NCBI RefSeq assembly: GCF_014638275.1
Contig: NZ_BMFJ01000003.1
Location: 1 to 64,000, forward strand
Direction: 5' to 3'
DNA length: 64,000 bases
Source of the DNA: Primorskyibacter flagellatus
GTDB lineage: Bacteria > Pseudomonadota > Alphaproteobacteria > Rhodobacterales > Rhodobacteraceae
The notes under the pieces are model-generated. The model saw nothing but the letters and a program-made list of their open reading frames with translations, was not told where the DNA came from and did not search any database. Each line of letters opens with the position of its first letter. The first letter of the stretch is position 1. The translations under genes and the position numbers were made by a program. Positions 1 through 7,199 of this stretch are shown here, piece after piece.

Positions 1-61
1 CTTCCGTTTCGACATCTCTGATCTCCTTCTCGTCGAAGATCAGCAGACTGCAAATCATAGC

Positions 62-412
62 TTATGTCAGTGTCCGAATTTCGGGGGGTAGCTCAAGGCG
101 CCGGTCGATGGTCGAGACCGATAGGGCAGGGGAGGGGCCCGACCCGGACGCCAGATCCGCGAGATACAGTCCGATCATCTCGGGGGAGGGCGGCAGCGGC
201 TCGGTGCCCTTCATCCGGCACCAGCGCGCGAAATGTTCCCAATCCTTCGCATAGGCCTTGAGTGTGTTCTCCGAGGCCGCGGAGCGCGCATAGTCGCGGG
301 CCGTGTCGACGAGGCGGTCAAGTGTGCCGGAACTGGCCACAGAGGCGGGGAGTGTGATCCGGTCGCTCTTGTCTTGATCGGGACTTGCACCTGACTTATA
401 CTCCTCATCCAT
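62..412 (-). pseudogene. Truncated site-specific integrase (N-terminal part only)
   Basis: About 116 residues remain of a phage-type tyrosine integrase. The SAM-like DNA-binding N-terminal domain is visible (NTLKAY at residues 49-54, GLYLADLA near 81-88). After the conserved STIDRRL stretch (100-106) the frame runs into an unrelated tail and stops, so the catalytic domain with its R-H-R-Y residues is absent. I chose the ATG at 412 because a GGAGA lies 6 bases upstream; an in-frame ATG at 418 leaves no room for it. The break lies near position 90 and the sequence to the window edge (1-61) holds no gene I recognise. It probably lost its C-terminus to a deletion or insertion, and it stands divergent from ccdAB. 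Confidence 0.75.
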
Positions 413-434
413 ACGCATTCTCCGGGAGGTCTCT

Positions 435-656
435 GTGGGCCGCGTGAAAGTCAATCTGACCCTCGACGCCGATGTCGCGGAATCGGCGCGGGCGCTTGGC
501 CTCAACATGTCGCGGCTGGCCGAGGCGGCGATCATCAAAGCCGCCAAGGTGGAACGCAACCGCCTTTGGCGAGAGGCGAACCAACCCGCAATCGACACCT
601 ATGCCGAAGAGATCGCCAAGGAAGGTTTGCCCCTCGCGGCCTTCCGCAGTTTCTGA
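435..656 (+). CDS. ccdA: CcdA-family type II antitoxin
   Basis: A 73-residue antitoxin. The N-terminal half has the ribbon-helix-helix pattern of CcdA (VNLTLDADV, then a helix with LGLNMSRLAEAAI) that binds the operon's own operator. The C-terminal half is charged and presumably disordered, wrapping the toxin. The start is GTG at 435, supported by GGGAGGT 5 bases upstream. The partner ccdB begins 12 bases after the stop. In the family, antitoxin and toxin together repress their promoter, and loss of the plasmid frees toxin. Only 22 bases separate this start from the divergent integrase remnant, so the promoter must lie partly inside the neighbouring frame. Confidence 0.88.
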   Translation: MGRVKVNLTLDADVAESARALGLNMSRLAEAAIIKAAKVERNRLWREANQPAIDTYAEEIAKEGLPLAAFRSF

Positions 657-668
657 GGACCACTTGGT

Positions 669-962
669 ATGGCACAGTTCGATCTGTATCGCCTCAAGGG
701 TGGCCAACTTGTCGTTGATTTGCAAACCGATCTGATCGGCATTGACGCCTCTCGTATCGTGGCGCCATTGCGCGAGGCAAGCCGGTATGTGGCCTTTCCG
801 GGTCTCACGCCCGCTGTCGCTTTTGAAGGGACGACGTTGATCGTGCGGGTTCAGGAACTGGCCGCGGTGCCGGGCGCGGAGCTTCGGGACCAAGTTGGAT
901 CTCTGGCCGATCACCGCGACGCTTTGAAGCGCGCCATGGACATCCTGATCGACGGGGTGTGA
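669..962 (+). CDS. ccdB: CcdB-family toxin (gyrase poison family)
   Basis: A 97-residue CcdB homologue, close to the family's usual 101 residues. It shows the typical opening MAQFDLYR, a central FPGLTPAV stretch and the C-terminal pattern LIDGV; in F-plasmid CcdB the last residues contact DNA gyrase subunit A. A GAGGA precedes the ATG. Known family role: it traps gyrase on cleaved DNA unless neutralised by CcdA. Here it should act as a post-segregational stabiliser of the replicon. I see no truncation. Confidence 0.88.
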   Translation: MAQFDLYRLKGGQLVVDLQTDLIGIDASRIVAPLREASRYVAFPGLTPAVAFEGTTLIVRVQELAAVPGAELRDQVGSLADHRDALKRAMDILIDGV

Positions 963-1103
963 ACCGATCCCAAAGTGGAGGCGGGTCAAATCCTCGACGT
1001 CAGAGCAATCTCTCTCGTTGTCCTCGCTGGACGAAGACCCGATTGGTGCTTCTGAGCTCGATTTCTCGTGATCTTCTGACATGTCGCGGAGCATATCTTT
1101 TCA

Positions 1104-1130
1104 TGTCCGATAAGGCAAACTTATTGGACA
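1104..1130. repeat. 27-bp inverted repeat resembling a serine-resolvase dimer site
   Basis: Within the 245-base stretch between ccdB and the next gene, TGTCCGATA and TATTGGACA form 9-base arms around a 9-base spacer, with one mismatch across the whole dyad. The half-site fits TGTCYRATA, which I recall as the consensus bound by resolvases of the gamma-delta/Tn3 class, and the overall length is close to res subsite I (28 bp). No resolvase gene is present in the window. It could equally be an operator for the DUF1403-scpB operon that starts 77 bases downstream. The rest of this gap shows no gene I can support. Confidence 0.5.
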
Positions 1131-1207
1131 TTGCGGGAAGCGGCAGGGTGGGGCGGTTATATCGCTATTTTCTGGAGAAAAGCGCCGTGCTGATGTAGGC
1201 TTCAGGC

Positions 1208-2092
1208 ATGACTTTTGCCCGGCCGGATCACATCAGCGACCTCGACACGTTACCCCGGATGCCCGCCTGGGTCACCTCTGCACGCGCTGAAACCCCTGAA
1301 GATGTTGCGTTTTTATCGGGTGCGGCGCTGAACCACCTGCATCTTGTGTTGGGGCGTGAAGAGGTACCCCACGCCCTGTTGCGGGACCGGCTCGCGTTAC
1401 GTGCGGCGGGGGCTTGCGTTGCGTTTTCCGGTCGTCCGGAGCGGGCAGGGGAGCTGCGCGATGCGGTGCACCTGTTGCGGTCCGGCGATCTTCCCGGACC
1501 CGCGGGGGAGACCTACCTGGCCTGGCGGCGCGCGGTGGAGCGGCCGGTGTCGGTCAAGGCTCTCGGTCGAGCCTTGCCGACCCTCGAGCCGGGCCAGATC
1601 GCGACGTGGCTCGATGCGGGGAGAGGCGCGCCGGTCACCCAGGTCGCGATGGTGCTCGAGGCGGTGCTGACAGACGCGCCGCGTGCCGACGCCCCGGCGC
1701 TGATCCTCGCGGATGCCGCCCTCGCCCAGGCGCTTGGCTGGGATCACCTCCTGCCGCTACTCGCCGCGGGCCTGAAACGCGTTGACTTGCGCAAGCATGG
1801 GGACGACTTGCGTCTCGCCTGTCATCGGTCGCTCGTCTCATCGGCGGTCGACGCCGTGCGGCAGGCCGCCGACCTCACGCGCCGGGCGGCGCATCTGAAG
1901 GCGGTCGCACCCAAGCTGCGGGCCAAGGGAGCGGGCGACGCGGTCGAGATGTTCCTGACCCGCGATGCCGTGGCGCCGTCGGCGTTGCCTTTGCCGGATC
2001 GCGCTGCGCGGCGGTTTTGCGAGCGGCTGGTCGACCTCGGCGCGGTGCGCGAACTGACCGGGCGCGACACCTTTCGGCTCTACGGGGTGTAG
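1208..2092 (+). CDS. DUF1403 family protein
   Basis: A 294-residue protein that I recognise as DUF1403, a family found mainly on plasmids and islands of Rhodobacterales and Rhizobiales, almost always directly before a ScpB-like gene as here (2-base gap). The sequence is alanine/leucine rich and helical throughout, with no signal peptide, no membrane segment and no catalytic motif that I can identify. The biochemical role is unknown. The constant pairing with ScpB suggests a chromosome or plasmid structural-maintenance function. The C-terminal region (CERLVDLGAVRELTGRDTF) resembles a small winged-helix-like end, but this is only an impression. Confidence 0.8.
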   Translation: MTFARPDHISDLDTLPRMPAWVTSARAETPEDVAFLSGAALNHLHLVLGREEVPHALLRDRLALRAAGACVAFSGRPERAGELRDAVHLLRSGDLPGPAGETYLAWRRAVERPVSVKALGRALPTLEPGQIATWLDAGRGAPVTQVAMVLEAVLTDAPRADAPALILADAALAQALGWDHLLPLLAAGLKRVDLRKHGDDLRLACHRSLVSSAVDAVRQAADLTRRAAHLKAVAPKLRAKGAGDAVEMFLTRDAVAPSALPLPDRAARRFCERLVDLGAVRELTGRDTFRLYGV

Positions 2093-2094
2093 CG

Positions 2095-2691
2095 ATGGCG
2101 AAGGATCGCTCTGACCCCGAACTGGATCGCGAGTTGGCCGACCTGCCGCCCGAGCTGCGCTGGCGCGAGTGGATGCGCCGGATCGAGGCGGTGCTCTTCG
2201 CCTCCGCCTCGCCGGTGCCGCGCGACGACCTGGTCCGCGTGGTGGGGCAGGGGGCTTCGGTCGATCTGCTGGTCGAGGACCTCGCCGCCGATCTGGACGG
2301 GCGGGCCTTCGAGATCGCTCAAGTCGCCGGCGGCTGGATATTCCGGACCCGGGCGGCCTACGCGCCCGCGATCCGCGCTGCGGCGGATGTCGGGGACCAG
2401 CTACTCGATCTGAGTGAATTCGACGTCGCGGTGCTGGCTGCCATCGCCTACCATCAACCGATCACCCGCGACGGGCTCAAGGACATCTTCGGCAAGGAAA
2501 TCAGCCGTGACCTGATCGGTCGGCTGAATGCGCGCGACCTGATCGGGACCGGGCCTCGGTCGCCTCGACGCGGGGCGCCCTACACCTTTGTGACGACCGA
2601 GCAGTTCCTTGTTGCATTTGATCTGGAGACTCTCGCGGATCTGCCAGAGCGGGAGCAGTTGGAGGACGCAGGTCTGGAAGGCGGGTCATAG
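2095..2691 (+). CDS. scpB: ScpB-like SMC-kleisin accessory protein
   Basis: A 198-residue homologue of ScpB, the winged-helix kleisin-interacting subunit of SMC-ScpAB condensin. Two winged-helix domains can be placed: the first around RIEAVLFASASPVPRDDL (28-45), the second around VLAAIAYHQPITRDGLKDIFG (about 112-132). No ScpA or SMC gene lies nearby, so this is an orphan plasmid copy. The ATG overlaps nothing and lies 2 bases after the DUF1403 stop, implying one operon. Family function: it supports SMC ring loading and segregation. Whether this copy joins the chromosomal complex or has its own task is open. Confidence 0.85.
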   Translation: MAKDRSDPELDRELADLPPELRWREWMRRIEAVLFASASPVPRDDLVRVVGQGASVDLLVEDLAADLDGRAFEIAQVAGGWIFRTRAAYAPAIRAAADVGDQLLDLSEFDVAVLAAIAYHQPITRDGLKDIFGKEISRDLIGRLNARDLIGTGPRSPRRGAPYTFVTTEQFLVAFDLETLADLPEREQLEDAGLEGGS

Positions 2692-2786
2692 GAATGGTGG
2701 CGGGCTGGCAATCCTCGTATTGGCCAAACGGTGAGGCATGTCGTGGACGTTTCGTGACGCTCTCAGTTGAGACTTATTGAGAGAAC

Positions 2787-3626
2787 TCAGGCTTCGATCC
2801 TGAGCCCGCTGAACAGAGCTTCGCAAGGGTCGCCATCCTCGGTCATTGCGCCCGGTTCCAAGTTTGCCATGTTCTCGTCGATGACTGCGTTGTGGTAGTT
2901 CTTGAGCCAGCTGTATTTGCGCCGCACCGTCGCATTGGGACTGTCGGCGAGACCGCTCTCCACCAACGTTTTGTGCCTACCCAGAAACTCGATCCAGCCG
3001 GCGTATTCGCCGTCGAGCTCGCTGAGACTGGCGCGAAGATAGTCGATGTAGTGAAGGCCTGACTCGTCCTGTCGTAGGAGGTTGTTCAGGTGACGCTCTT
3101 CATCCTCATAGGAATGTCCTTCCCGCCAGAGCGTTTGGTCCTGCCGGTGGCGTTCGATAACATCTTCGTGGATCGCAATGCGCGGGAAGATGACCTCGCC
3201 TTCTTCCATGAAATATGCCTGAACGAGGGCAGGCCCAAACACCGGACCACTGAAGTCCATGCCGAGATGCATGGGGCCGATCGTCATCGCGCCGCGCACC
3301 AATATGCCATTTGCCACGCATTCGATCTGGATGTGCAGCAGATCGATGAGCTCCCAGACCAAGGGGCCGGCCTGGTACTGAGTTTCAATGGTTCTGGTTC
3401 TCACGATCGCATCAGACACGATCTCGGCATGGACTTCGCTGATCATCCGCATTTCGTCGGAGCGGGTGGGCGGCGTGGCATCTCCTTCGGAAACCCTGCG
3501 AAACATGGAAAGCAAGTGCCTGATCTCTGCACCGCTTCGCGTGTGCAGGAGGTTCCTGAAACCGAGGACATCAAAAAAGGTCACAAGGCATTCTTCGTAG
3601 GCGGGGTCGTTCTCGAAAACAGTCAT
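2787..3626 (-). CDS. Hypothetical protein with nucleotide-cyclase-fold-like pattern, third gene of the AbiE operon
   Basis: A 279-residue protein. I chose the ATG at 3626 because it lies 13 bases after the abiEii stop; an upstream start would overlap that gene. The pattern FFDVLGF (about residues 17-23), a later VSDAIVRT and then RGAMTIGP is the spacing of two acidic residues and a beta hairpin seen in class III cyclase-like and related palm-domain proteins, many of which sit in defence islands. This is a weak resemblance and no enzymatic claim is made. The remainder (FGPALVQAY, FPRIAIHED) is shared with uncharacterised bacterial homologues of this type. It is probably cotranscribed with abiEi-abiEii. 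A short dyad CTCTCA/TGAGAG at 2760-2783 lies between its end and scpB. Confidence 0.75.
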   Translation of the reverse strand: MTVFENDPAYEECLVTFFDVLGFRNLLHTRSGAEIRHLLSMFRRVSEGDATPPTRSDEMRMISEVHAEIVSDAIVRTRTIETQYQAGPLVWELIDLLHIQIECVANGILVRGAMTIGPMHLGMDFSGPVFGPALVQAYFMEEGEVIFPRIAIHEDVIERHRQDQTLWREGHSYEDEERHLNNLLRQDESGLHYIDYLRASLSELDGEYAGWIEFLGRHKTLVESGLADSPNATVRRKYSWLKNYHNAVIDENMANLEPGAMTEDGDPCEALFSGLRIEA

Positions 3627-3639
3627 CTCTGGTCCATCT

Positions 3640-4557
3640 TCAGCCGAGGAGCTTCTCCAGCTCTTCCCCTTGGGTGGCATGCTTCTTGGGGTTTTCTGCT
3701 TTCAGCTTGTTCACGTTGATGAGCTTCCATCTGACCGCTGGAAGCTCGGCCGCCTGAGGGCGGTCGATCGCGTCGAAGTCGGGGGCGCCGTCATGCAGGG
3801 TTCTCAGGAACCTCTTCGCGCCCTCATCCAAGCGGGATTGGATATCACCGATCAGGCGGTCGCGCGTCGCGATCAATTCCCCGAGGTCGACCGCTTCCTT
3901 CGTCATGCCCTCGAATTCCCGGGCATAGGGCTGATCCAGATCGATCAGGTTTGGGTTCAGAAGTTCGTGCGGCGGGCGGGGTGAACTCGCGACGTAGATC
4001 AGAAAAGTACGGAACAACGCGTCGGTAAACCCTTCGTTCTCGTAGAGCAGTTTAACGTCGTAGAGGTCTCGCGGGTGCTGGCGATCAAGGGCCGCATGGA
4101 GCTTGCCGCCGAACAAATCCTCGAAGGATACGATGTTCATCGTCGCATATCCGAACGCCTCCTCGACGGCTTCGGAGACTTCGCGTTGTTCCGGATCATG
4201 CACGACGCCCCGGGTAACGGGGGAGGTTTCGATTTTGATTTCGGCTGTGCCGAGGCGGGCGAGCGCACGCGTAGCCCCACCGCCACCGCCGGCAATGCGC
4301 TGAGCTTTGGCGCCGGTGATGCCGCCTTCGATGGCGGCGGCGATCCGGTCCATCGCGTTGTTGATCTCGACGAGGCTTTCGCCGCGGTCCTTGACAGGCA
4401 GATAGGTCAAATCGATATCGACCGAGAGGCGCGGAAGGTCGCGATAGAAGAGGTTGATGGCCGTCCCGCCCTTGAGCGCAAATATCTCCTCCTTCGCGAC
4501 ATACGGAAGTACCCGCACGAGCAGGGCCACTTGGGCGGCATAGTCCTCACGCGCCAT
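3640..4557 (-). CDS. abiEii: AbiEii/AbiGii-family nucleotidyltransferase toxin
   Basis: A 305-residue nucleotidyltransferase-like toxin of the type IV AbiE system. The MNT-fold signature is clear: GG at residues 30-31 and SVDIDL at 45-50, giving the two metal-binding aspartates. In the family AbiEii modifies tRNA acceptor ends or otherwise blocks translation during phage infection, and AbiEi opposes this by repressing the operon. The ATG at 4557 overlaps the abiEi stop by 11 bases, which indicates translational coupling; a longer reading frame exists but would overlap abiEi heavily. The helical C-terminal part (RLIGDIQSRLDEGAKRFL) matches the family. Confidence 0.88.
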   Translation of the reverse strand: MAREDYAAQVALLVRVLPYVAKEEIFALKGGTAINLFYRDLPRLSVDIDLTYLPVKDRGESLVEINNAMDRIAAAIEGGITGAKAQRIAGGGGGATRALARLGTAEIKIETSPVTRGVVHDPEQREVSEAVEEAFGYATMNIVSFEDLFGGKLHAALDRQHPRDLYDVKLLYENEGFTDALFRTFLIYVASSPRPPHELLNPNLIDLDQPYAREFEGMTKEAVDLGELIATRDRLIGDIQSRLDEGAKRFLRTLHDGAPDFDAIDRPQAAELPAVRWKLINVNKLKAENPKKHATQGEELEKLLG

Positions 4558-5386
4558 GACCAAGTTCCTTTCCCACAAACTCTTCGGGCACCATGATCCT
4601 GTAGCGTGGATGTATCTTGCCGCCTTTGACCAATGCGCGATCCCCGCTGCCGAGGTCGAAGTCTTCTGGATCGAGACGCTTGCGCCAGGCATGGTCGTGG
4701 CGGTCGGCGAACACGAAGAACAGGCGTTTGACCTTGATCTTCTTGCAACTTCTGAGCAGTGCCGAGAGGGTTCTTGGGCGCAACGTCGTCAGGCTTTCGA
4801 ACACCATGTCGAGGTTGTGAAAGCTCTCCTGATCCGGCAACTCGTCCAGCGCCTCAAAGATCGCGCGTTCCGGCGAGGACATCACCAGTTTCCAGTCCCA
4901 TGGCAGGGACGATGCTGTCTCGTTGAGATTTTTTCGTGCGTCATTGACACCCAACTCTGGATCGAAGAACAGCGATACGCTGCGTGTGCGGAGTTCGGCG
5001 TTGAGCGGCAGTTTTTCGAGCCAGTTGGGGATTTTTGAGCCGTAGAGCCAGACTGTGCTCTTGTCGCCGAGTGAGAGATAGTGCGCATAGCCTTGCAGGT
5101 CCAATGCCGTCGCCCCCCCGACATGGACAGGGTAGTGCATGATGTGCTGGAGCGAGAGCAGGCAGGTCTTCCAATCGAGCGTATTCGTGGTGGCGCTGCC
5201 TGGTGCCGGGCGGCGGAAGACGCCGCGTCCAAGGCGTTCTAGCCAGCCACGCTGGACATAGGCGTAGGACGAACGCCGGCCTATCCCGTGGTGCTCAAGC
5301 CAGACCGAGTCCACGAGGAACCCCGTGGGAACAGCCTCAAGAAGGCCCTTTAGTTTTTCGTGTTCTTGTCCGCTCATAGGCGACAC
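4547..5386 (-). CDS. abiEi: AbiEi-family antitoxin / transcriptional repressor
   Basis: A 279-residue AbiEi antitoxin. It carries an N-terminal winged-helix domain (VDSVWLEHHGIGRRSSYAYVQRG, split around residues 24-46, then LERLGRGVF) and a large C-terminal domain containing GGATALDLQGYAHYL and a conserved region after SPERAIFEALDELP. In the family the N-terminal domain binds inverted repeats upstream and represses the operon, and the C-terminal domain is needed for neutralisation. It is first gene of the abiEi-abiEii-hypothetical operon. A second ATG nine bases in (5377) is an equally possible start. Confidence 0.88.
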   Translation of the reverse strand: MSPMSGQEHEKLKGLLEAVPTGFLVDSVWLEHHGIGRRSSYAYVQRGWLERLGRGVFRRPAPGSATTNTLDWKTCLLSLQHIMHYPVHVGGATALDLQGYAHYLSLGDKSTVWLYGSKIPNWLEKLPLNAELRTRSVSLFFDPELGVNDARKNLNETASSLPWDWKLVMSSPERAIFEALDELPDQESFHNLDMVFESLTTLRPRTLSALLRSCKKIKVKRLFFVFADRHDHAWRKRLDPEDFDLGSGDRALVKGGKIHPRYRIMVPEEFVGKELGHGA

Positions 5387-5638
5387 AATGATATATTTTT
5401 AAAGGGACCGCCACTTGTTTCAGTGGAAACCCACAAAATAGTCTGTCAAGGATGGACAAATTTTCTCATTTTCAAAGAGACCGGTGGTTGTCGGCTCTGA
5501 AACTCACCAGCAAAGCAGGGGGGATGCCCTCGAACAGCTGAGAAAACACCCGGCCATGTGGGCTTCGCAGATGAGCGACTACCGGTCGTTCCTGCGACGA
5601 GAAAACCGGTGTTTGTCTATCGGCGAATGTGGCCGACT
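5387..5638. promoter_or_regulatory. Gene-free leader region upstream of abiEi
   Basis: About 250 bases between the abiE start and the end of the patatin gene. Just upstream of abiEi the minus strand is AT-rich (near 5390-5402) and could hold the -10 region. CCACT (5411-5415) and AGTGG (5422-5426) form a 5-base dyad, a plausible but unproven AbiEi operator since AbiEi proteins autoregulate through inverted repeats. Nothing else is recognisable. Confidence 0.35.
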
Positions 5639-6706
5639 TTAAGTCCCGCCCGACGTGCTAAGCGGTCCGTGGTAAAATGCAGCCGAAGCCCGAGGAGCAT
5701 CAAAGAATGTCTCAAGCCGTTCGGCGTTTTCTTCGACAAGACGTTTCGCCTGCTGCGGAAGTTCGGCACTCGCTCGCGTGAAGTCATCAAGTGCAATGGG
5801 TTCGAGCGTCGGAGCGGATGTCAGACGAAGCATGCGGTCTCGCCCGATCAAAAGTCCGGCCTGTCCAAGGGCGTTCTGGCTTTGCAGGTGCATCGCGCTC
5901 TCGATGATTGTTCTTCAGTGGAACATGCCGCCGCGCTTGATCTGACCGTCAGTCATACGAAGGTCTTGATCGCCACAGCCTAGGCTCAGGATGTCGATTT
6001 TGTGTCTGTCTACGTTGAAACAGCTCATGGCATCGACCAGCACCACCATGACGGGGTTGTTCGCCCAAACACCGCCATCGGCAAAGTGCCGGGTGCCATT
6101 TCGGTAGGTCGAGAAGAATGTCGGCGCGGCTGACGTCGCCAATGCTACCGTGACCAGTTCTTCCTGCCAGTCGAGGCGGAAGTCAGGGTGGTGCGGGGTC
6201 TTGAGGACGTTGACCTCGTTGAACCCATCGAAGGCGGGAATGTTCAAACGCACATTGACGGAGCCCAATGTCCTGTTGCCAAAGCGATCTCGAAGCGCTC
6301 GTTCCAAGGGTTCGCGGTTGTATCGATAGACGGCAAGATCGCGGGCGAACTGGTAAGCGGATCGCATCGCGCGACCAATTCGAGTTGGAGGAGTCCAAGG
6401 CCTGGGAAATATTTCCGACCCGTGGCGCATATAGATTTCCAAAACCTCCTCTGCGCGCATTCCTGCTGCCATGCCGAGCGCGATTATTCCTCCGGTTGAA
6501 GTGCCGGCGATCATGTCGAAGTAGCTGGCTGCCGAACCGCCCTTCAAGAAGCGACGCTCACATTCCGCCAGCACCGCCGCAGGCAGAATGCCTTTTATGC
6601 CGCCGCCATCAATGGAAAGTACGCGAAAATCATCTGCGGGCCATTCGAGTTGATCTCGACGGTGAAAGATGGTGCCCTGCGAGCGGCGGGATTGAGGTTG
6701 TGCCAT
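5639..6706 (-). pseudogene. capV: Patatin-like phospholipase CBASS effector (CapV-like) with an in-frame TGA
   Basis: The gene reads as a patatin-like phospholipase: GGGIKG oxyanion motif at residues 34-39, nucleophile serine in GTSTGG (S70), catalytic aspartate in DGGVWANNP (D210). In CapV-type effectors cyclic nucleotide binding activates membrane phospholipid hydrolysis. Codon 264 is TGA (5915-5917); the same frame then continues for 91 residues with strongly family-like sequence (IIESAMHLQSQNALGQAG). The codon sits where homologues, as I recall them, have tryptophan, so a single TGG to TGA change explains it. Without readthrough the product lacks its C-terminal quarter. The start at 6706 is set by GGAGA 9 bases upstream. 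It is third gene of the CBASS operon and overlaps the E2 frame. Confidence 0.82.
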
Positions 6707-7199
6707 GAAATCTCTCCATAAGTGCCGCCAACCTGGATCGCCCGCCTGACTGACTTCTGATGTGTTTGCCGGTCCCAAACCATTTTCCCGAAGCGAGCCA
6801 GCTTTCGTAGCAGCTCAGCCAGTTGGACGCCCAGGGAATGGTCGTATTGCTGATCAGGTCATCTGGCGACCACTGATCCGCTTCGTCGTCGAAGAGGCAG
6901 AGGAATGGCCCCGTACGCTCTGTTCGCGGATGTGATACATAAACATGCGGTAGGGACCCTTCTTCGTTACCGAAACGCCTTTGCATGGTCGGTTCAAGAA
7001 CCTCAACAAGAGGCTGCAGGTACAGGTTCGATCTACCTTCGAGCAGTAGGGGTTCCGTATACTCTACCCGCAGCCGGTACGTCGTTCTGTGTGGCTGCAG
7101 GCGCCCCTCCCAGACACAAGTCCGTCTGCTCAGCCGGTCGCATGACCATTCCGAATAGACATCGGCCATGTCCGCAATCTGATCACCAACAGTTATCAT
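6630..7199 (-). CDS. E2-like conjugating protein of short type II CBASS
   Basis: A 189-residue protein matching the stand-alone E2 (ubiquitin-conjugating-enzyme fold) of short type II CBASS, which lacks the E1 and JAB parts of long systems. The signature is LPHVY (83-87), then LCLF with the candidate catalytic cysteine C101, then W110 and the helix IPWASNWLSCYESWLASG (121-138). In these systems E2 forms a thioester or conjugate with the C-terminus of the CD-NTase and primes signalling. It starts inside the last codons of the CD-NTase (17-base overlap). Homologues usually end soon after the GTGKH stretch (142-146); here about 43 more low-complexity residues run 77 bases into the effector gene, which may reflect a lost stop or frameshift. 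Confidence 0.75.
   Translation of the reverse strand: MITVGDQIADMADVYSEWSCDRLSRRTCVWEGRLQPHRTTYRLRVEYTEPLLLEGRSNLYLQPLVEVLEPTMQRRFGNEEGSLPHVYVSHPRTERTGPFLCLFDDEADQWSPDDLISNTTIPWASNWLSCYESWLASGKWFGTGKHIRSQSGGRSRLAALMERFHGTTSIPPLAGHHLSPSRSTRMARR

Noticed and set aside
959-1198. 79-codon frame between ccdB and DUF1403
   Set aside because: No ribosome site and low-complexity translation; it covers the resolvase-like dyad.
5915-5917. TGA in the patatin gene as a programmed selenocysteine codon
   Set aside because: The position fits tryptophan in this family as I recall it, no SECIS-like hairpin stands out just downstream, and the patatin fold needs no selenocysteine.
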